The position numbers and the translations under genes were made by a program. From DASXHY01 sp036272195 (GTDB taxonomy: Bacteria > Verrucomicrobiota > Verrucomicrobiia > Limisphaerales > DASXHY01), in assembly GCA_036272195.1 (NCBI GenBank), contig DATAZE010000044.1, positions 1 to 64,000 of the forward strand: a DNA stretch of 64,000 bases, written 5' to 3'. Positions 1 through 7,880 of the stretch are shown piece after piece. Within the stretch, counting starts at the first letter, position 1; every line of letters starts with the position of its first letter. A model generated the notes under the pieces. It saw only the letters and a program-made list of their open reading frames with translations. It made no database searches and was not told the origin of the DNA.

Positions 1-54
1 ACTTCCTGTGTGGTCGCAGCCATTCATGGATATGGGCTGGACGCGAAGGAGTGA
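1..54 (+). CDS. possible C-terminal end of a gene cut by the window edge
   Basis: Frame 1 stays open from the first base to a TGA at 52-54 and would encode 17 residues ending GYGLDAKE. The fragment is too short to assign to a family. The only support is the open frame and a strong terminator-like hairpin about 95 bp downstream at 148-185. It could equally be non-coding. Confidence 0.25.
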   Translation, partial: TSCVVAAIHGYGLDAKE

Positions 55-147
55 CTAAAGCATTTTCAAAAATGTGGTAGTCGAATTATGCGCTGTGCTC
101 ACAGATCAAGGGAAATGCGATAACTATTATTTTGCCGTGAAAAACAT

Positions 148-191
148 AACTCCCCCCATTTACATGCTATTAAATGGGGGGAGTTAATTTT
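148..191. terminator. strong intrinsic terminator hairpin, probably bidirectional
   Basis: A perfect 15-bp stem (148-162 with 171-185) has a C6/G6 core and an 8-nt loop. The sequence AATTTTAAT follows it. It would end transcription entering from the left edge. The rest of 55-377 is AT-richer than the genes and holds only this hairpin and the one at 308-331; I see no gene there. Confidence 0.7.
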
Positions 192-307
192 AATATCCGC
201 CGTTTAGTTTTGTCGATAGAAATCTTCGAAGGTCAGGTTTCGAAGGTTGAAGGCAGCTATAATAATTTTGAAAATGCTCTACGGTAAGAAGCTCTGGGCT
301 TAAAAAT

Positions 308-331
308 GGGACGGCGCGACAGCGCCGTCCC
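308..331 (-). terminator. intrinsic terminator downstream of the NUDIX gene
   Basis: GGGACGGCGC and GCGCCGTCCC form a perfect 10-bp stem around a 4-nt loop. On the minus strand it is followed by ATTTTTAAG, a short U-tract. It lies about 47 bp past the stop of the gene at 378-1022. Confidence 0.7.
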
Positions 332-377
332 AGCGCCTGCAGTGCGGACGATGTTCGATGAAGGATCGCCCTGCCTG

Positions 378-1022
378 TTATTTTCCAACTGGCGCAGTAA
401 TGCCGGTGGCAGCAGCTTTAGATAAAAGCACGCTTAGATTTTCGAGGCAAAACTTAGACCAGGATTCGTACTCCGAGGCGGCTTTGACCGCATCGACAAT
501 GGGAACGAATTCCGGAGCGACGATGCCGCTGCGCCGGCCGGCAACGCTTTCATCGTCCACGAACATCACGTGGACGACGCCAAAATGCACGTAGCCGACG
601 TCGGTGCTGTCGTCATTGATCACGGCCACGGCCACTTCTTTGGCGTCACCGATGGCGACTTCTTCCATCAATTCGCGCCGCATGCTGTCGGTGTATCCCA
701 CGGCCTGAGAAAAAAGTCCGTTATCCTCTTCGGAAATGTGACCGCCAACTCCGACGGAGTAGAGGCCGTGCAAGCGCGTCTCCTGCCCTCCTTTGCCCCG
801 GCGATAGCGCAGGATACGATCATTGCAGATGATCAACACGTAAGGGATCAACTGCTTGTAACGCCGGTCCAGTTCGGCCTCGCTGCGATTGAGGTACAGA
901 ATATTTTGCGAGGAGGTCACCACCGGAAGATATTTCTCAATCTCCAGACTGAGGCCCTGGAATACGCCCAAATTTTCCAGGAGTTTCCGTTCAAAACAAA
1001 GCACTCGCTCTTCAGTAGCCAT
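378..1022 (-). CDS. NUDIX-fold hydrolase, MutT-like predicted phosphoesterase
   Basis: A 214-aa cytosolic protein. A NUDIX signature is visible: GGHISEED at residues 93-100 followed by RRELMEEV at 115-122. The spacing between the first acidic residues and the REL-EE helix is about ten residues longer than the classical box, as in the COG4112 type of predicted MutT-family phosphoesterases. The REL-EE acidic residues needed for Mg2+ binding are intact, so it is probably active on a nucleoside diphosphate-linked substrate; the substrate cannot be told. It is a single gene with its own terminator at 308-331. The ATG at 1022 has a weak AAAGG upstream. Confidence 0.8.
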   Translation of the reverse strand: MATEERVLCFERKLLENLGVFQGLSLEIEKYLPVVTSSQNILYLNRSEAELDRRYKQLIPYVLIICNDRILRYRRGKGGQETRLHGLYSVGVGGHISEEDNGLFSQAVGYTDSMRRELMEEVAIGDAKEVAVAVINDDSTDVGYVHFGVVHVMFVDDESVAGRRSGIVAPEFVPIVDAVKAASEYESWSKFCLENLSVLLSKAAATGITAPVGK

Positions 1023-1112
1023 CCGTTCGCCTTTCTGCTGGTTGCATTTCTTTCATGATGATTTATGAAGCAATGTTTCCACGAGAAAAATATATCCAAT
1101 TTTATTCACCCT

Positions 1113-1562
1113 TTATCCACAGTTTCCACCGGGCGAAACTTTCGCGGCGAGCATCGGGCAAAACACTTTTCGATACGACCAGGCGAGATACAATTCGATT
1201 AACGACAAAACCGCGCCAGGAACGATCATCGAAAGCGACGTGGCAATGTGAAAAGTGAGAATGCCCACCAGAATCGGCGCGATGAATGCCAGCGCGAGCG
1301 GCACGAAACGATTGATCAACAGGAGCACCCCCACCAAGACCATGGTGCCCAAGGCCACATAGGTGTAGCCCCCCGCCATGAGACCGTCATTCACCATCTT
1401 AATGTTTTCCGGAAGATTCGCCGGGGGTTTCGCGGTAAATCCCATGATCCCAAAAAATAGAAACGCCAGCCCCATCAGCACTCGCGCGATGGGCGGAAAA
1501 AAGCGGGTGAATGATTTGCTGCCCGCGGTTTGGTTGGAAGCACTTCCAGTATTGGTATCCAT
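1113..1562 (-). CDS. DoxX-like four-helix membrane protein
   Basis: A 149-aa inner-membrane protein with four hydrophobic segments (about residues 25-43, 66-84, 88-108 and 110-130) after a polar N-terminus. Length, helix count and the first-helix pattern (RVLMGLAFLFFGIMGF) fit the DoxX/DoxD-like superfamily. The catalytic role of these proteins is generally unclear; some partner with redox enzymes. It is in the same orientation as the VOC and SRPBCC genes downstream in coordinate, but gaps over 100 bp argue against a tight operon. The C-terminal tail has two cysteines. Confidence 0.65.
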   Translation of the reverse strand: MDTNTGSASNQTAGSKSFTRFFPPIARVLMGLAFLFFGIMGFTAKPPANLPENIKMVNDGLMAGGYTYVALGTMVLVGVLLLINRFVPLALAFIAPILVGILTFHIATSLSMIVPGAVLSLIELYLAWSYRKVFCPMLAAKVSPGGNCG

Positions 1563-1685
1563 AGGTTGTTTGGGTGTCTATTGTCGTTGGTTTATTTTTG
1601 ATTTCAGCGAAGGGGCGCATAAATCCGGTCGGGATTCACGTTTCGACGTTGAGAAGTCAGGATTGGTTCGTTTGATACTCTCGAA

Positions 1686-2177
1686 TTATTTTGTTTTCCC
1701 GGCGTAAGTGTCTTTCAAATTTTTAATGTCGAGTTTTACCATATTCATCACGGCTTGCATGACGCGATCCGACTTCGCGGGGTCCTTGTCGCATAGCATT
1801 TCCCCGATCATTTCCGGCACGAGCTGCCAGAAGAGACCGTATTTATCCTTGAGCCAACCGCACGCCACTTCCTGGCCGCCGGCGGAAAGTTTTTTCCAAT
1901 AACGATCCAGTTCCGCCTGCGTTTTGCAACCCACCATAAATGATATGGATTCGTTGAACTTGAACTGCGGCCCACCGTTCAGCGCAAGGAACTTTTGCCC
2001 TTCCAGTTCAAACTCGACGGTCATGACCGAACCCTTTGGCTGGCCTGAGCCTTTCGCGGCTGCTTGACCATAGCGGGAAATTTTTCTGATTTTGGATTTT
2101 TTGAAAATGGAAGTGTAAAACTTCGCGGCCTGTTCGGCGTTACCGTTGAACCAGAGAAAGGGAGTGATTTTTTGCAT
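1686..2177 (-). CDS. VOC-family protein, PhnB-like
   Basis: A 163-aa protein starting MQKITPFLWFNGNAEQA, the typical opening of PhnB-like (glyoxalase/bleomycin-resistance fold) proteins often misnamed 3-demethylubiquinone methyltransferase. Two beta-alpha-beta modules are evident, with the FYTSIFKKSKI and ELDRYWKKLSAGG motifs. It lies upstream of nothing obvious in its pathway. In many genomes such proteins neighbour AHSA1-type SRPBCC genes, as here (next gene on the same strand). The biochemical role is unknown. Confidence 0.8.
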   Translation of the reverse strand: MQKITPFLWFNGNAEQAAKFYTSIFKKSKIRKISRYGQAAAKGSGQPKGSVMTVEFELEGQKFLALNGGPQFKFNESISFMVGCKTQAELDRYWKKLSAGGQEVACGWLKDKYGLFWQLVPEMIGEMLCDKDPAKSDRVMQAVMNMVKLDIKNLKDTYAGKTK

Positions 2178-2242
2178 AAATAAACTTGTGACCTGATTGT
2201 TCTGCCTGGTTCGGAGCGAAAAACATCCGCCAGGTTTTGGAC

Positions 2243-2302
2243 TGCGGCGGCCCTCCGCCGCTTCTCACATCACGGGCCCAAAAGCGGCGGAGGGCCGCCG
2301 CA
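2243..2302. repeat. REP-like double palindrome between VOC and SRPBCC genes
   Basis: Two 21-nt arms (2243-2263 and 2282-2302) are perfect inverted repeats with an 18-nt loop. Each arm is itself palindromic (GCGGCGG-CCCT-CCGCCGC). This is REP-like architecture, and it could also stop transcription. The short frame at 2140-2325 that translates it is not a gene. Confidence 0.75.
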
Positions 2303-2321
2303 CTCAAGACGCTTCCGCGCG

Positions 2322-2852
2322 TCATTCTGCCGCGGACGCCAGGTAAGCCGCCAATTGATCAAACGTGCCGGTCCAGCCCTGTTTCATCCCGTCGTGGGCC
2401 GCATCAAAGGTCTTACACTCCGCCTCGGTTGCGTTCCAGGGCACCCAATGCACTGTGGCCGTGGTGCAACCATTCTCTTCAGCGAGCGTGAACGTGGAAA
2501 GCATCTCCAGCGGCCACGTGGCGCTCATCGGATGACGGGTGATGCCGGCGTCCTCATCCGAGAACGAACTGACGAGGACGATTTTTTCCGGAGCGACGAT
2601 TTCGCGATAAGCGAATTTGCCCCACATTTCGTGTCCGTCCGACGATTCCATACAGTAATGAAAACTGCCGCCCGGCCGAAAATCCATTTTTGCAGCAGGC
2701 ATGGTGAATCCTTGCGGAGCGAACCAGGCCATCAATCGCCGCCGCTCCGACCAGGCTTTCCACACGAGTTCGCGCGGCGCCTCAAATGTGCGCGAGATGA
2801 TAAACGGGCGGGGCGCCGAGCTTTTTGTATTCGATCCAGATGTTGCCGTCAT
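2322..2852 (-). CDS. SRPBCC (AHSA1/START-like) domain protein
   Basis: A 176-aa protein from the ATG at 2852. That start is chosen because GGAAAGGGAAAG precedes it closely; a longer frame to 2942 has no such site and would run into the upstream gene. The opening PFIISRTFEAPRELVWKAW is the hallmark of the Hsp90-ATPase-activator (AHSA1) branch of SRPBCC proteins, and AWFAPQGF and MEMWGKF-like strands follow. It has a hydrophobic ligand-binding fold with no known ligand. It starts 22 bp after the stop of another SRPBCC gene, so the two are probably co-transcribed. Confidence 0.85.
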   Translation of the reverse strand: MTATSGSNTKSSAPRPFIISRTFEAPRELVWKAWSERRRLMAWFAPQGFTMPAAKMDFRPGGSFHYCMESSDGHEMWGKFAYREIVAPEKIVLVSSFSDEDAGITRHPMSATWPLEMLSTFTLAEENGCTTATVHWVPWNATEAECKTFDAAHDGMKQGWTGTFDQLAAYLASAAE

Positions 2853-2874
2853 AACTTTCCCTTTCCAATTGAGT

Positions 2875-3414
2875 TTAATTTTTAACCAGCGTCTGTGACG
2901 CTGAATTGAGGTTGGCCAGGCCTTGTTCGAATTGCGCGCCAATCATCTTGTCGCAATTCATCAAGAGCCCGATGGCTTTGCCCATGAAATTATTTTTTCC
3001 TGACATGGTCCAGGTGACCCCGGTTTGATTTCCTTCCGGCTTGAAGGTGAACTCGGCCAGGTTGGTGGCCTTGAATGGTTTGAAAAACTCCAGGTTGATG
3101 CGAATGACCTCGCCGGGGCGGCTCTCGAGAATGGTCATGCGACCCGCGCCGACTTTGTTGTTGCCATCCCACGCCATGGACGTGCCGGCCCCAGCCGCCG
3201 GTCCCGTAAATGTGCTTTTGGCATTGGGATCCATTTTTGCCCATGGCGACCACGCTTCCCACCTATGGAAATCGTTCACGTTCCCAAAAACCATCTCGAC
3301 CGGGGCCGAAATACGGCCAGTCCGCGTAATGCGGAAGTCCGAAGGCCGCATCGCCACAATGACCACGAACAAAACCACGATAACTGCCACCGCGATAATG
3401 ATTATTTTCAACAT
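2875..3414 (-). CDS. membrane-anchored SRPBCC (polyketide cyclase-like) protein
   Basis: From the ATG at 3414 (RBS-like GGAAAGG just upstream; an in-frame ATG lies five codons earlier) it encodes 179 aa. An N-terminal hydrophobic helix (LKIIIIAVAVIVVLFVVIV) anchors it. The rest is a START/SRPBCC domain with the typical RISAPVEMVFGNVNDFHRW strand-helix and the TWTMSGKNNFMGKAIGL C-terminal helix. It is likely membrane-tethered with the domain facing the periplasm or cytosol; the topology is not determinable. It forms a pair with the next SRPBCC gene. Confidence 0.8.
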   Translation of the reverse strand: MLKIIIIAVAVIVVLFVVIVAMRPSDFRITRTGRISAPVEMVFGNVNDFHRWEAWSPWAKMDPNAKSTFTGPAAGAGTSMAWDGNNKVGAGRMTILESRPGEVIRINLEFFKPFKATNLAEFTFKPEGNQTGVTWTMSGKNNFMGKAIGLLMNCDKMIGAQFEQGLANLNSASQTLVKN

Positions 3415-3662
3415 AAAGTGCCTTTCCAATTGATTTTTCTCACTTTTCGAATCGTTGCTTCATAATTACGACGAACGAGCAATGGCATTCAGGACAACTT
3501 TTTTCGGGGTGATCAAAAATAAATGAGAAAGGCCAATTGTCCAATATTTGAATTCCGGCAACCCGAGGCGTGCTGCTTAAACCGCTAGAACGCCATACGA
3601 ATTTCGTCGGCCTCCTTCTTGCGCATCGAGAGGGAGGACGGGCCGGGAATTCGCCGCTTTGG

Positions 3663-5255
3663 TCAGGCGGCGGATGATTTTCTGGCCGAGAACCGTCCGA
3701 AGACGAAACCTAAAATCTCGCGCGCGGCGGGAACTTTCCCCAAAGTTCCGATGACCCAATAGACGATTCCGGCGACAGCGGCCGGGCCAAAGACCGCGCC
3801 GATTTTTAGCGCGAGATTATGATGTCCCAGTTCGCGCTCCCACAAATACCAACAACCCCAGGCGGTGAAGCCGGCGACCACGCCGGCGATGGCAAGCGGC
3901 ACAAAGGTGGCGCGCAGTCCGGACATTTCCAGCCGGCCGAGTTTTTTGCGCAAGGCAAACGTCAGCAGGCTGACGTTGCACACCGAGGTAACCGAGTTGG
4001 CGATGCCCAACCCGCCCTGTTTATAAGGCACAATCAGCGCGACAGCGAAGACCAGGTTCAACATCAGGCACGCGATGCTGATTTTCATCGGGGTCTGCGT
4101 ATCGCCGAGCGCGTAAAAGGCCCGCGCGAGGATGTTGACGGTGGAAAACGCCACCAAACCCGGCGCGAGGCACATCAGCGCCAATGATACGCGGTCGGTT
4201 GCGTCCGACTTGAATTCGCCGCGCTCGAACAGCAACTGCACAATCGGATGCGCCAGCACCGCCAGCAGGATGGCCGCGATCAAGTTTAAAAAAATCAGCG
4301 TGCTGAGGCCGTTTCGCAAGGTGGAGCGGAATTCCTTGTAGTTCTTGTCCGTGGCCAGCGCGGAAAGGGTCGGCAGCAAATAAGTCGCCAGAGAAATGCC
4401 GAACATGCCTTGCGGCAATTCCATCAGGCGGACGCCGCCGTTGAACGAGGAAACGATGCCATTGCCAAATTTGAATCCGAGCAATTGCACCACGGCGACA
4501 TTGATCTGGAATGCCGCCACACCGATGGCGCCGGGGACCATGCGGTAAATCACGCGGCGCACGGTTTCATCGCGCCAGGGCGAGACCCAGCGAAGCCGGA
4601 AGCCGTCCTGATACAACGTAGGCAATTGAAAAGAGGCCTGCGCCACTCCCGCGGCAAGCACGCCAATCGCCAATGCGAAAATCTGGTGAGGCAATCTTTC
4701 GTCCTTCGGCAGGTTCGTGGCGAACTGCGGCGCCAGCCAGAGAACGGAGGCGATCATGACCACGTTGAGCATGGTCGCGCCCATTGCGGGAATGAAAAAA
4801 TGTCCGCGAGCGTTAAGCATGCCCATGAAACAGGCCGTCAGGCACACCAACAGCATGTAAGGAAACATCACGCGCAGCAGTTGCAGCATCAGTTCGGTTT
4901 TGCCGTCGAATTGGTGGACTGAGAGCGCGACTGATACGATGACCAGCACGACAGCGATTACCACGGACGCGGCCACAACGAGACCGGAAATCACGGCGTT
5001 CGAGGCGCGCCACATCTCGGCCTCACCGTGGATTTTCTCCTTTTCTTTAAAAATGGGAATAAACGCCGCCGTGAGCGCGCCTTCGCCGAGCAAACGCCGG
5101 AAGAGATTGGGAATCGTGAACGCGAGTTGAAATGCGTCGTTCACCCAGCCGACGCCCATGAAGCTGTAATAAACCATCTCGCGCACCATCCCCAGCAATC
5201 GGCTGATGAGGGTCGCCAGCGCCATGGCGCCGGAGGATTTCAACATTTTCGACAC
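3663..5255 (-). CDS. murJ: lipid II flippase MurJ (MviN)
   Basis: A 530-aa polytopic protein with the expected 14 or so membrane helices. It opens with SSGAMALATLISRLLGMVRE, the family-defining N-terminus, and GEGALTAAFIPIF follows. MurJ moves undecaprenyl-linked lipid II across the inner membrane for peptidoglycan synthesis. Conserved arginines and acids of the central cavity appear present. It is the last gene of the minus-strand run after folA (112-bp gap containing degenerate GCGAATT repeats). 3430-3662 downstream holds no gene. Confidence 0.96.
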   Translation of the reverse strand: MSKMLKSSGAMALATLISRLLGMVREMVYYSFMGVGWVNDAFQLAFTIPNLFRRLLGEGALTAAFIPIFKEKEKIHGEAEMWRASNAVISGLVVAASVVIAVVLVIVSVALSVHQFDGKTELMLQLLRVMFPYMLLVCLTACFMGMLNARGHFFIPAMGATMLNVVMIASVLWLAPQFATNLPKDERLPHQIFALAIGVLAAGVAQASFQLPTLYQDGFRLRWVSPWRDETVRRVIYRMVPGAIGVAAFQINVAVVQLLGFKFGNGIVSSFNGGVRLMELPQGMFGISLATYLLPTLSALATDKNYKEFRSTLRNGLSTLIFLNLIAAILLAVLAHPIVQLLFERGEFKSDATDRVSLALMCLAPGLVAFSTVNILARAFYALGDTQTPMKISIACLMLNLVFAVALIVPYKQGGLGIANSVTSVCNVSLLTFALRKKLGRLEMSGLRATFVPLAIAGVVAGFTAWGCWYLWERELGHHNLALKIGAVFGPAAVAGIVYWVIGTLGKVPAAREILGFVFGRFSARKSSAA

Positions 5256-5367
5256 GCGTGCAGTCTAAAGGCCCTTCGCGCGAGTCAAAGTTCAAAGTTG
5301 ATCTCCCAATATTTTTACGCGAATTTCGCGAATTCACACGAATTCGGAATAACCAGCCAAACTGGCC

Positions 5368-5838
5368 TTACTTCAAATTCCGCTGGCGGAAATGGAGGAT
5401 TTTAAAGTCTGGCGTGTCGCGGATTTCCTCGGCGAGTTCAAACCGGTCTTCAAATGCGGGAAAGAAAGCGTCGCCCTCGACTTCGCGTTTGACGAGTGTC
5501 AAATAGAGGTCGGAGCACAATGGCAGTGCCTGCGCGTATACCTGCCCGCCGCCGCAGATGAAAACCTCGCGCGTCTCCGCCGCTAAATCGATCTGGCTCA
5601 AATCCGCAATGGTCCGAACGCCGGGAAATGAAAACTGCGAACGGCTGAGGATGATAGTTTCGCGGTTGGGGAGAGGCTTGCCGATGGATTCGAAGGTTTT
5701 TCGCCCCATCACAACCACGTTGTCCGTGGTGAGTTGCTTGAACCACTTGAAATCCTCCGGCAAATGCCACGGGATTTTGTTCCCGACGCCAATCACGCGA
5801 TTCAGGGACATCGCGGCGATGGCTTTGAAGTGTTTCAT
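5368..5838 (-). CDS. folA: dihydrofolate reductase
   Basis: A 156-aa cytosolic enzyme that reduces dihydrofolate to tetrahydrofolate with NADPH. The motifs are canonical: AAMSLNRVIGVGNKIPWHLPE with the active-site acidic residue after PWHLP, VVMGRKTFESIGKPLPNR, and VFICGGGQVY for the cofactor. Its ATG overlaps the stop codon of the upstream toxin by four bases (ATGA), so translation is probably coupled to it. Functionally it belongs with thyA, from which the TA pair now separates it, because thymidylate synthase makes dihydrofolate. Confidence 0.97.
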   Translation of the reverse strand: MKHFKAIAAMSLNRVIGVGNKIPWHLPEDFKWFKQLTTDNVVVMGRKTFESIGKPLPNRETIILSRSQFSFPGVRTIADLSQIDLAAETREVFICGGGQVYAQALPLCSDLYLTLVKREVEGDAFFPAFEDRFELAEEIRDTPDFKILHFRQRNLK

Positions 5839-6131
5839 GGGATTTTCGGCTCCTCACGGGCTCCATGCCAAACTTTCAAAATCCTGACAACGTGATCCCC
5901 TTTGATGTGATAGATAATTCGATAGGGCGGGACGGGAACTTCACGGACATCTTCGCGGTGGAGTTTGCGAAAAACCTTACCAGATAAGGGAAAATATTGG
6001 AGATTCCGAGTTTTTTCAAAGACGACATTCCCCATTTTTTGCGCCGCACTCGGATTGTGTTGCGCGATATAGTGGACGATTTGCCTTACGTCCTCGATGG
6101 CTTCGTCGTCCCAGATGACTGCGTAATCCAT
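5835..6131 (-). CDS. ParE/RelE-type toxin inserted before folA
   Basis: A 98-aa basic protein of the ParE/RelE superfamily. It has the helix pair IEDVRQIVHYIAQHNPSAA, the core strand VREVPVPPYRIIYHI, and the C-terminal RILKVWHGAR that ends most such toxins. Its start lies inside the antitoxin gene (46-bp overlap) and its stop overlaps the folA start. ParE proteins poison gyrase, while RelE relatives cut mRNA on ribosomes; sequence alone does not decide. It is clearly related to the toxin at 24644-24946 (shared PYR/YR-IIY and IWHGAR-EP ending). Confidence 0.85.
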   Translation of the reverse strand: MDYAVIWDDEAIEDVRQIVHYIAQHNPSAAQKMGNVVFEKTRNLQYFPLSGKVFRKLHREDVREVPVPPYRIIYHIKGDHVVRILKVWHGAREEPKIP

Positions 6132-6304
6132 GAGTCGAGCATTTTAACCACTTCTTCGTGAGGTACGCCGGGAACGCCAGTCTCGCTTTTGGCCAGACGC
6201 TTTTTTACTTCGTCGAGCAACATCAACTCGTCCACGATTTCCCGAATTGTCAGATCTTCAGGCATCTCCTGAATTGCCTCCAGGACAAAGTCTCGGTCGC
6301 TCAT
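6086..6304 (-). CDS. cognate antitoxin of the folA-linked TA pair
   Basis: A 72-aa acidic protein: EAIQEMPEDLTIREIVDEL, a helix, then EEVVKMLDSWI. The same plan (ET-N-LPED-S-E-IAEEL ... EVEKMVEAWI) occurs in the antitoxin at 24474-24659, so the two TA cassettes are homologous. Such short proteins bind and neutralise the toxin made from the overlapping downstream gene, and usually repress their own promoter with it. It lies 75 bp after the thyA stop in the transcription direction. Confidence 0.8.
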   Translation of the reverse strand: MSDRDFVLEAIQEMPEDLTIREIVDELMLLDEVKKRLAKSETGVPGVPHEEVVKMLDSWITQSSGTTKPSRT

Positions 6305-6379
6305 AACAAGGAAACTATGCGCTGTGAGGGAATCGAAGGCAAACCGATTCTCCGCTGGTCGAAATCCCTTAGTGCTTCA

Positions 6380-7174
6380 TTACACCGCAATCGGCGCTTT
6401 GATTCCGGGATGCGGATCATAGCCCACCAGTTCAAAATCCTCGAACTTGAAGTCGTGGATGTTCTTCACGGCGGGACTCAATTTCATATGCGGCAACGGA
6501 CGCGGTTCGCGGGTGAGTTGCAATTTCGCCTGTTCGAGATGATTCGCGTAAAGGTGCAAATCGCCGAACGTGTGGATAAATTCGCCGGGCTTCAAATCGC
6601 AGACCTGCGCAACCATCAACGTCAGTAAAGCATAGCTGGCGATGTTGAAGGGCACGCCCAAAAATAAATCCGCGCTGCGCTGGTAAAGCTGGCAGCTCAG
6701 TTCTCCGTCCAGCACGTAGAATTGGAACAGCGCGTGGCAGGGAGCGAGGTGCATTTTGTCGATCTCGCCGGCATTCCACGCGCTCACAATGTGACGGCGG
6801 CTGTCGGGATTTTTTTTGATTTGCCCGATGACCTGATCCACCTGATTGATGGAGCGGCCGTCGGGCGTCTGCCAATCGCTCCATTGCGCGCCGTAGATGC
6901 GGCCCAGACTTCCGCTTTCATCCGCCCATTCGTCCCAGATACTCACGCCGTGTTCATTGAGATATTTGACGTTCGTGTCTCCGCGCAAAAACCAGAGCAG
7001 CTCGTAAATGATGGATTTGACGTGCAGTTTTTTCGTGGTGAGCAGCGGGAAATTGGTTTGCAAGGGAAACCGTGCCTGCGCGCCGAACACGGAATAAGTC
7101 CCCGTGCCCGTGCGGTCGGATTTGAACTTGCCCTGGTCCAGCACGAGATGGAGGAGATCGTGATATTGCTTCAT
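6380..7174 (-). CDS. thyA: thymidylate synthase
   Basis: From the ATG at 7174 the protein is 264 aa, exactly the length of the E. coli enzyme, with the catalytic cysteine at position 146 (LAPCHALFQFYV), as in E. coli. That decides this start over a TTG 13 codons earlier. It methylates dUMP with methylene-tetrahydrofolate, giving dTMP and dihydrofolate for FolA. Other conserved blocks are RTGTGTYSVFG, GRIYGAQW and QRSADLFLGVPFNIASYA. It is flanked on both sides by TA pairs within the sufS-to-murJ run. Confidence 0.97.
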   Translation of the reverse strand: MKQYHDLLHLVLDQGKFKSDRTGTGTYSVFGAQARFPLQTNFPLLTTKKLHVKSIIYELLWFLRGDTNVKYLNEHGVSIWDEWADESGSLGRIYGAQWSDWQTPDGRSINQVDQVIGQIKKNPDSRRHIVSAWNAGEIDKMHLAPCHALFQFYVLDGELSCQLYQRSADLFLGVPFNIASYALLTLMVAQVCDLKPGEFIHTFGDLHLYANHLEQAKLQLTREPRPLPHMKLSPAVKNIHDFKFEDFELVGYDPHPGIKAPIAV

Positions 7175-7233
7175 CTGCGGCCTGATTAAATCGGCAATCG
7201 AAGATTTCTGCAAGTGATTGCGGAAAGCTCGAC

Positions 7234-7566
7234 CTATTTTCCGGGCGGTTCTTTCAGTCTGCGCGGCAGATCACGAGAGCCATGCATGAGCCGCCAGGCC
7301 TGCAAAACATTTCCGTTAACCCGATAAAAAATTAGAATTTTCTGAAAAGGCCGATCGACTGAAAACGAACGAAGATCACGAAGAACCGGATGGCGGAATT
7401 TGCGAGGAGCACCAATACCCGATCGCTCAGCCAATAATGGTAACGTAACAGCCACAGCTCGTAGAAAGCGCTCGGCTATTTCCTCTCCTGCTTGAGTCAG
7501 ATACCAATGATATTGGTGATCGAAGTCTGAATTGAATTCATTGGACCGCTCCAATGATAGTTTCAT
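7234..7566 (-). CDS. ParE-type toxin between thyA and sufS
   Basis: A 110-aa protein with the RelE/ParE fold signature: FNSDFDHQYHWYLTQAGEEIAERFLRAV, then LRSFSVDRPFQKILIFYRV, then LQAWRLMHGSRDL. The final HGSR replaces the HGAR of the other toxins. It starts four bases inside the end of the antitoxin gene. Its antitoxin is of a different family from those of the folA and sufC cassettes, so it is an independent acquisition. Confidence 0.8.
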   Translation of the reverse strand: MKLSLERSNEFNSDFDHQYHWYLTQAGEEIAERFLRAVAVTLPLLAERSGIGAPRKFRHPVLRDLRSFSVDRPFQKILIFYRVNGNVLQAWRLMHGSRDLPRRLKEPPGK

Positions 7567-7829
7567 TGCCTTTGCTTTGCCCTGTGTTCCCGGAGCACGC
7601 GGTCAGCAATCTCACGCAGTTCGCTCTCCCGATAAGGGCTAAACGGCCCATTGGCGGCCTTGAGCAATTCCGCTTCGAGTTCCGGGCTGTCCTCGTCCAA
7701 ATTCAATTCAGGTGGCGAGAGGGTAACTTTTTTGTCTCCCTTGGTAATCACGACGGTCTCTCCCCGATAGACCTCCTCGATTAATTCATCAAGATGCCCT
7801 TCTGCTTCCTTGCTGGAGACGGCTTTCAT
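7563..7829 (-). CDS. Phd/YefM-family antitoxin
   Basis: An 88-aa protein whose N-terminal half (MKAVSSKEAEGHLDELIEEV...ETVVITKGDKKV) is a Phd/YefM DNA-binding fold. The acidic and then basic C-terminal half binds the toxin. It is partner of the overlapping toxin at 7234-7566. The pair sits 51 bp after the sufS stop and could be carried on the suf transcript or on its own promoter in 7830-7880. Confidence 0.85.
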   Translation of the reverse strand: MKAVSSKEAEGHLDELIEEVYRGETVVITKGDKKVTLSPPELNLDEDSPELEAELLKAANGPFSPYRESELREIADRVLREHRAKQRQ

Positions 7830-7880
7830 GTCGCAATTCTAACCCTGGCATTCACTGGCAGCAAGCGAGTTTAGAAGCAT

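Noticed and set aside
2140..2325. 61-aa frame between the VOC and SRPBCC genes
   Set aside because: It is the translated REP-like double palindrome, not a gene.
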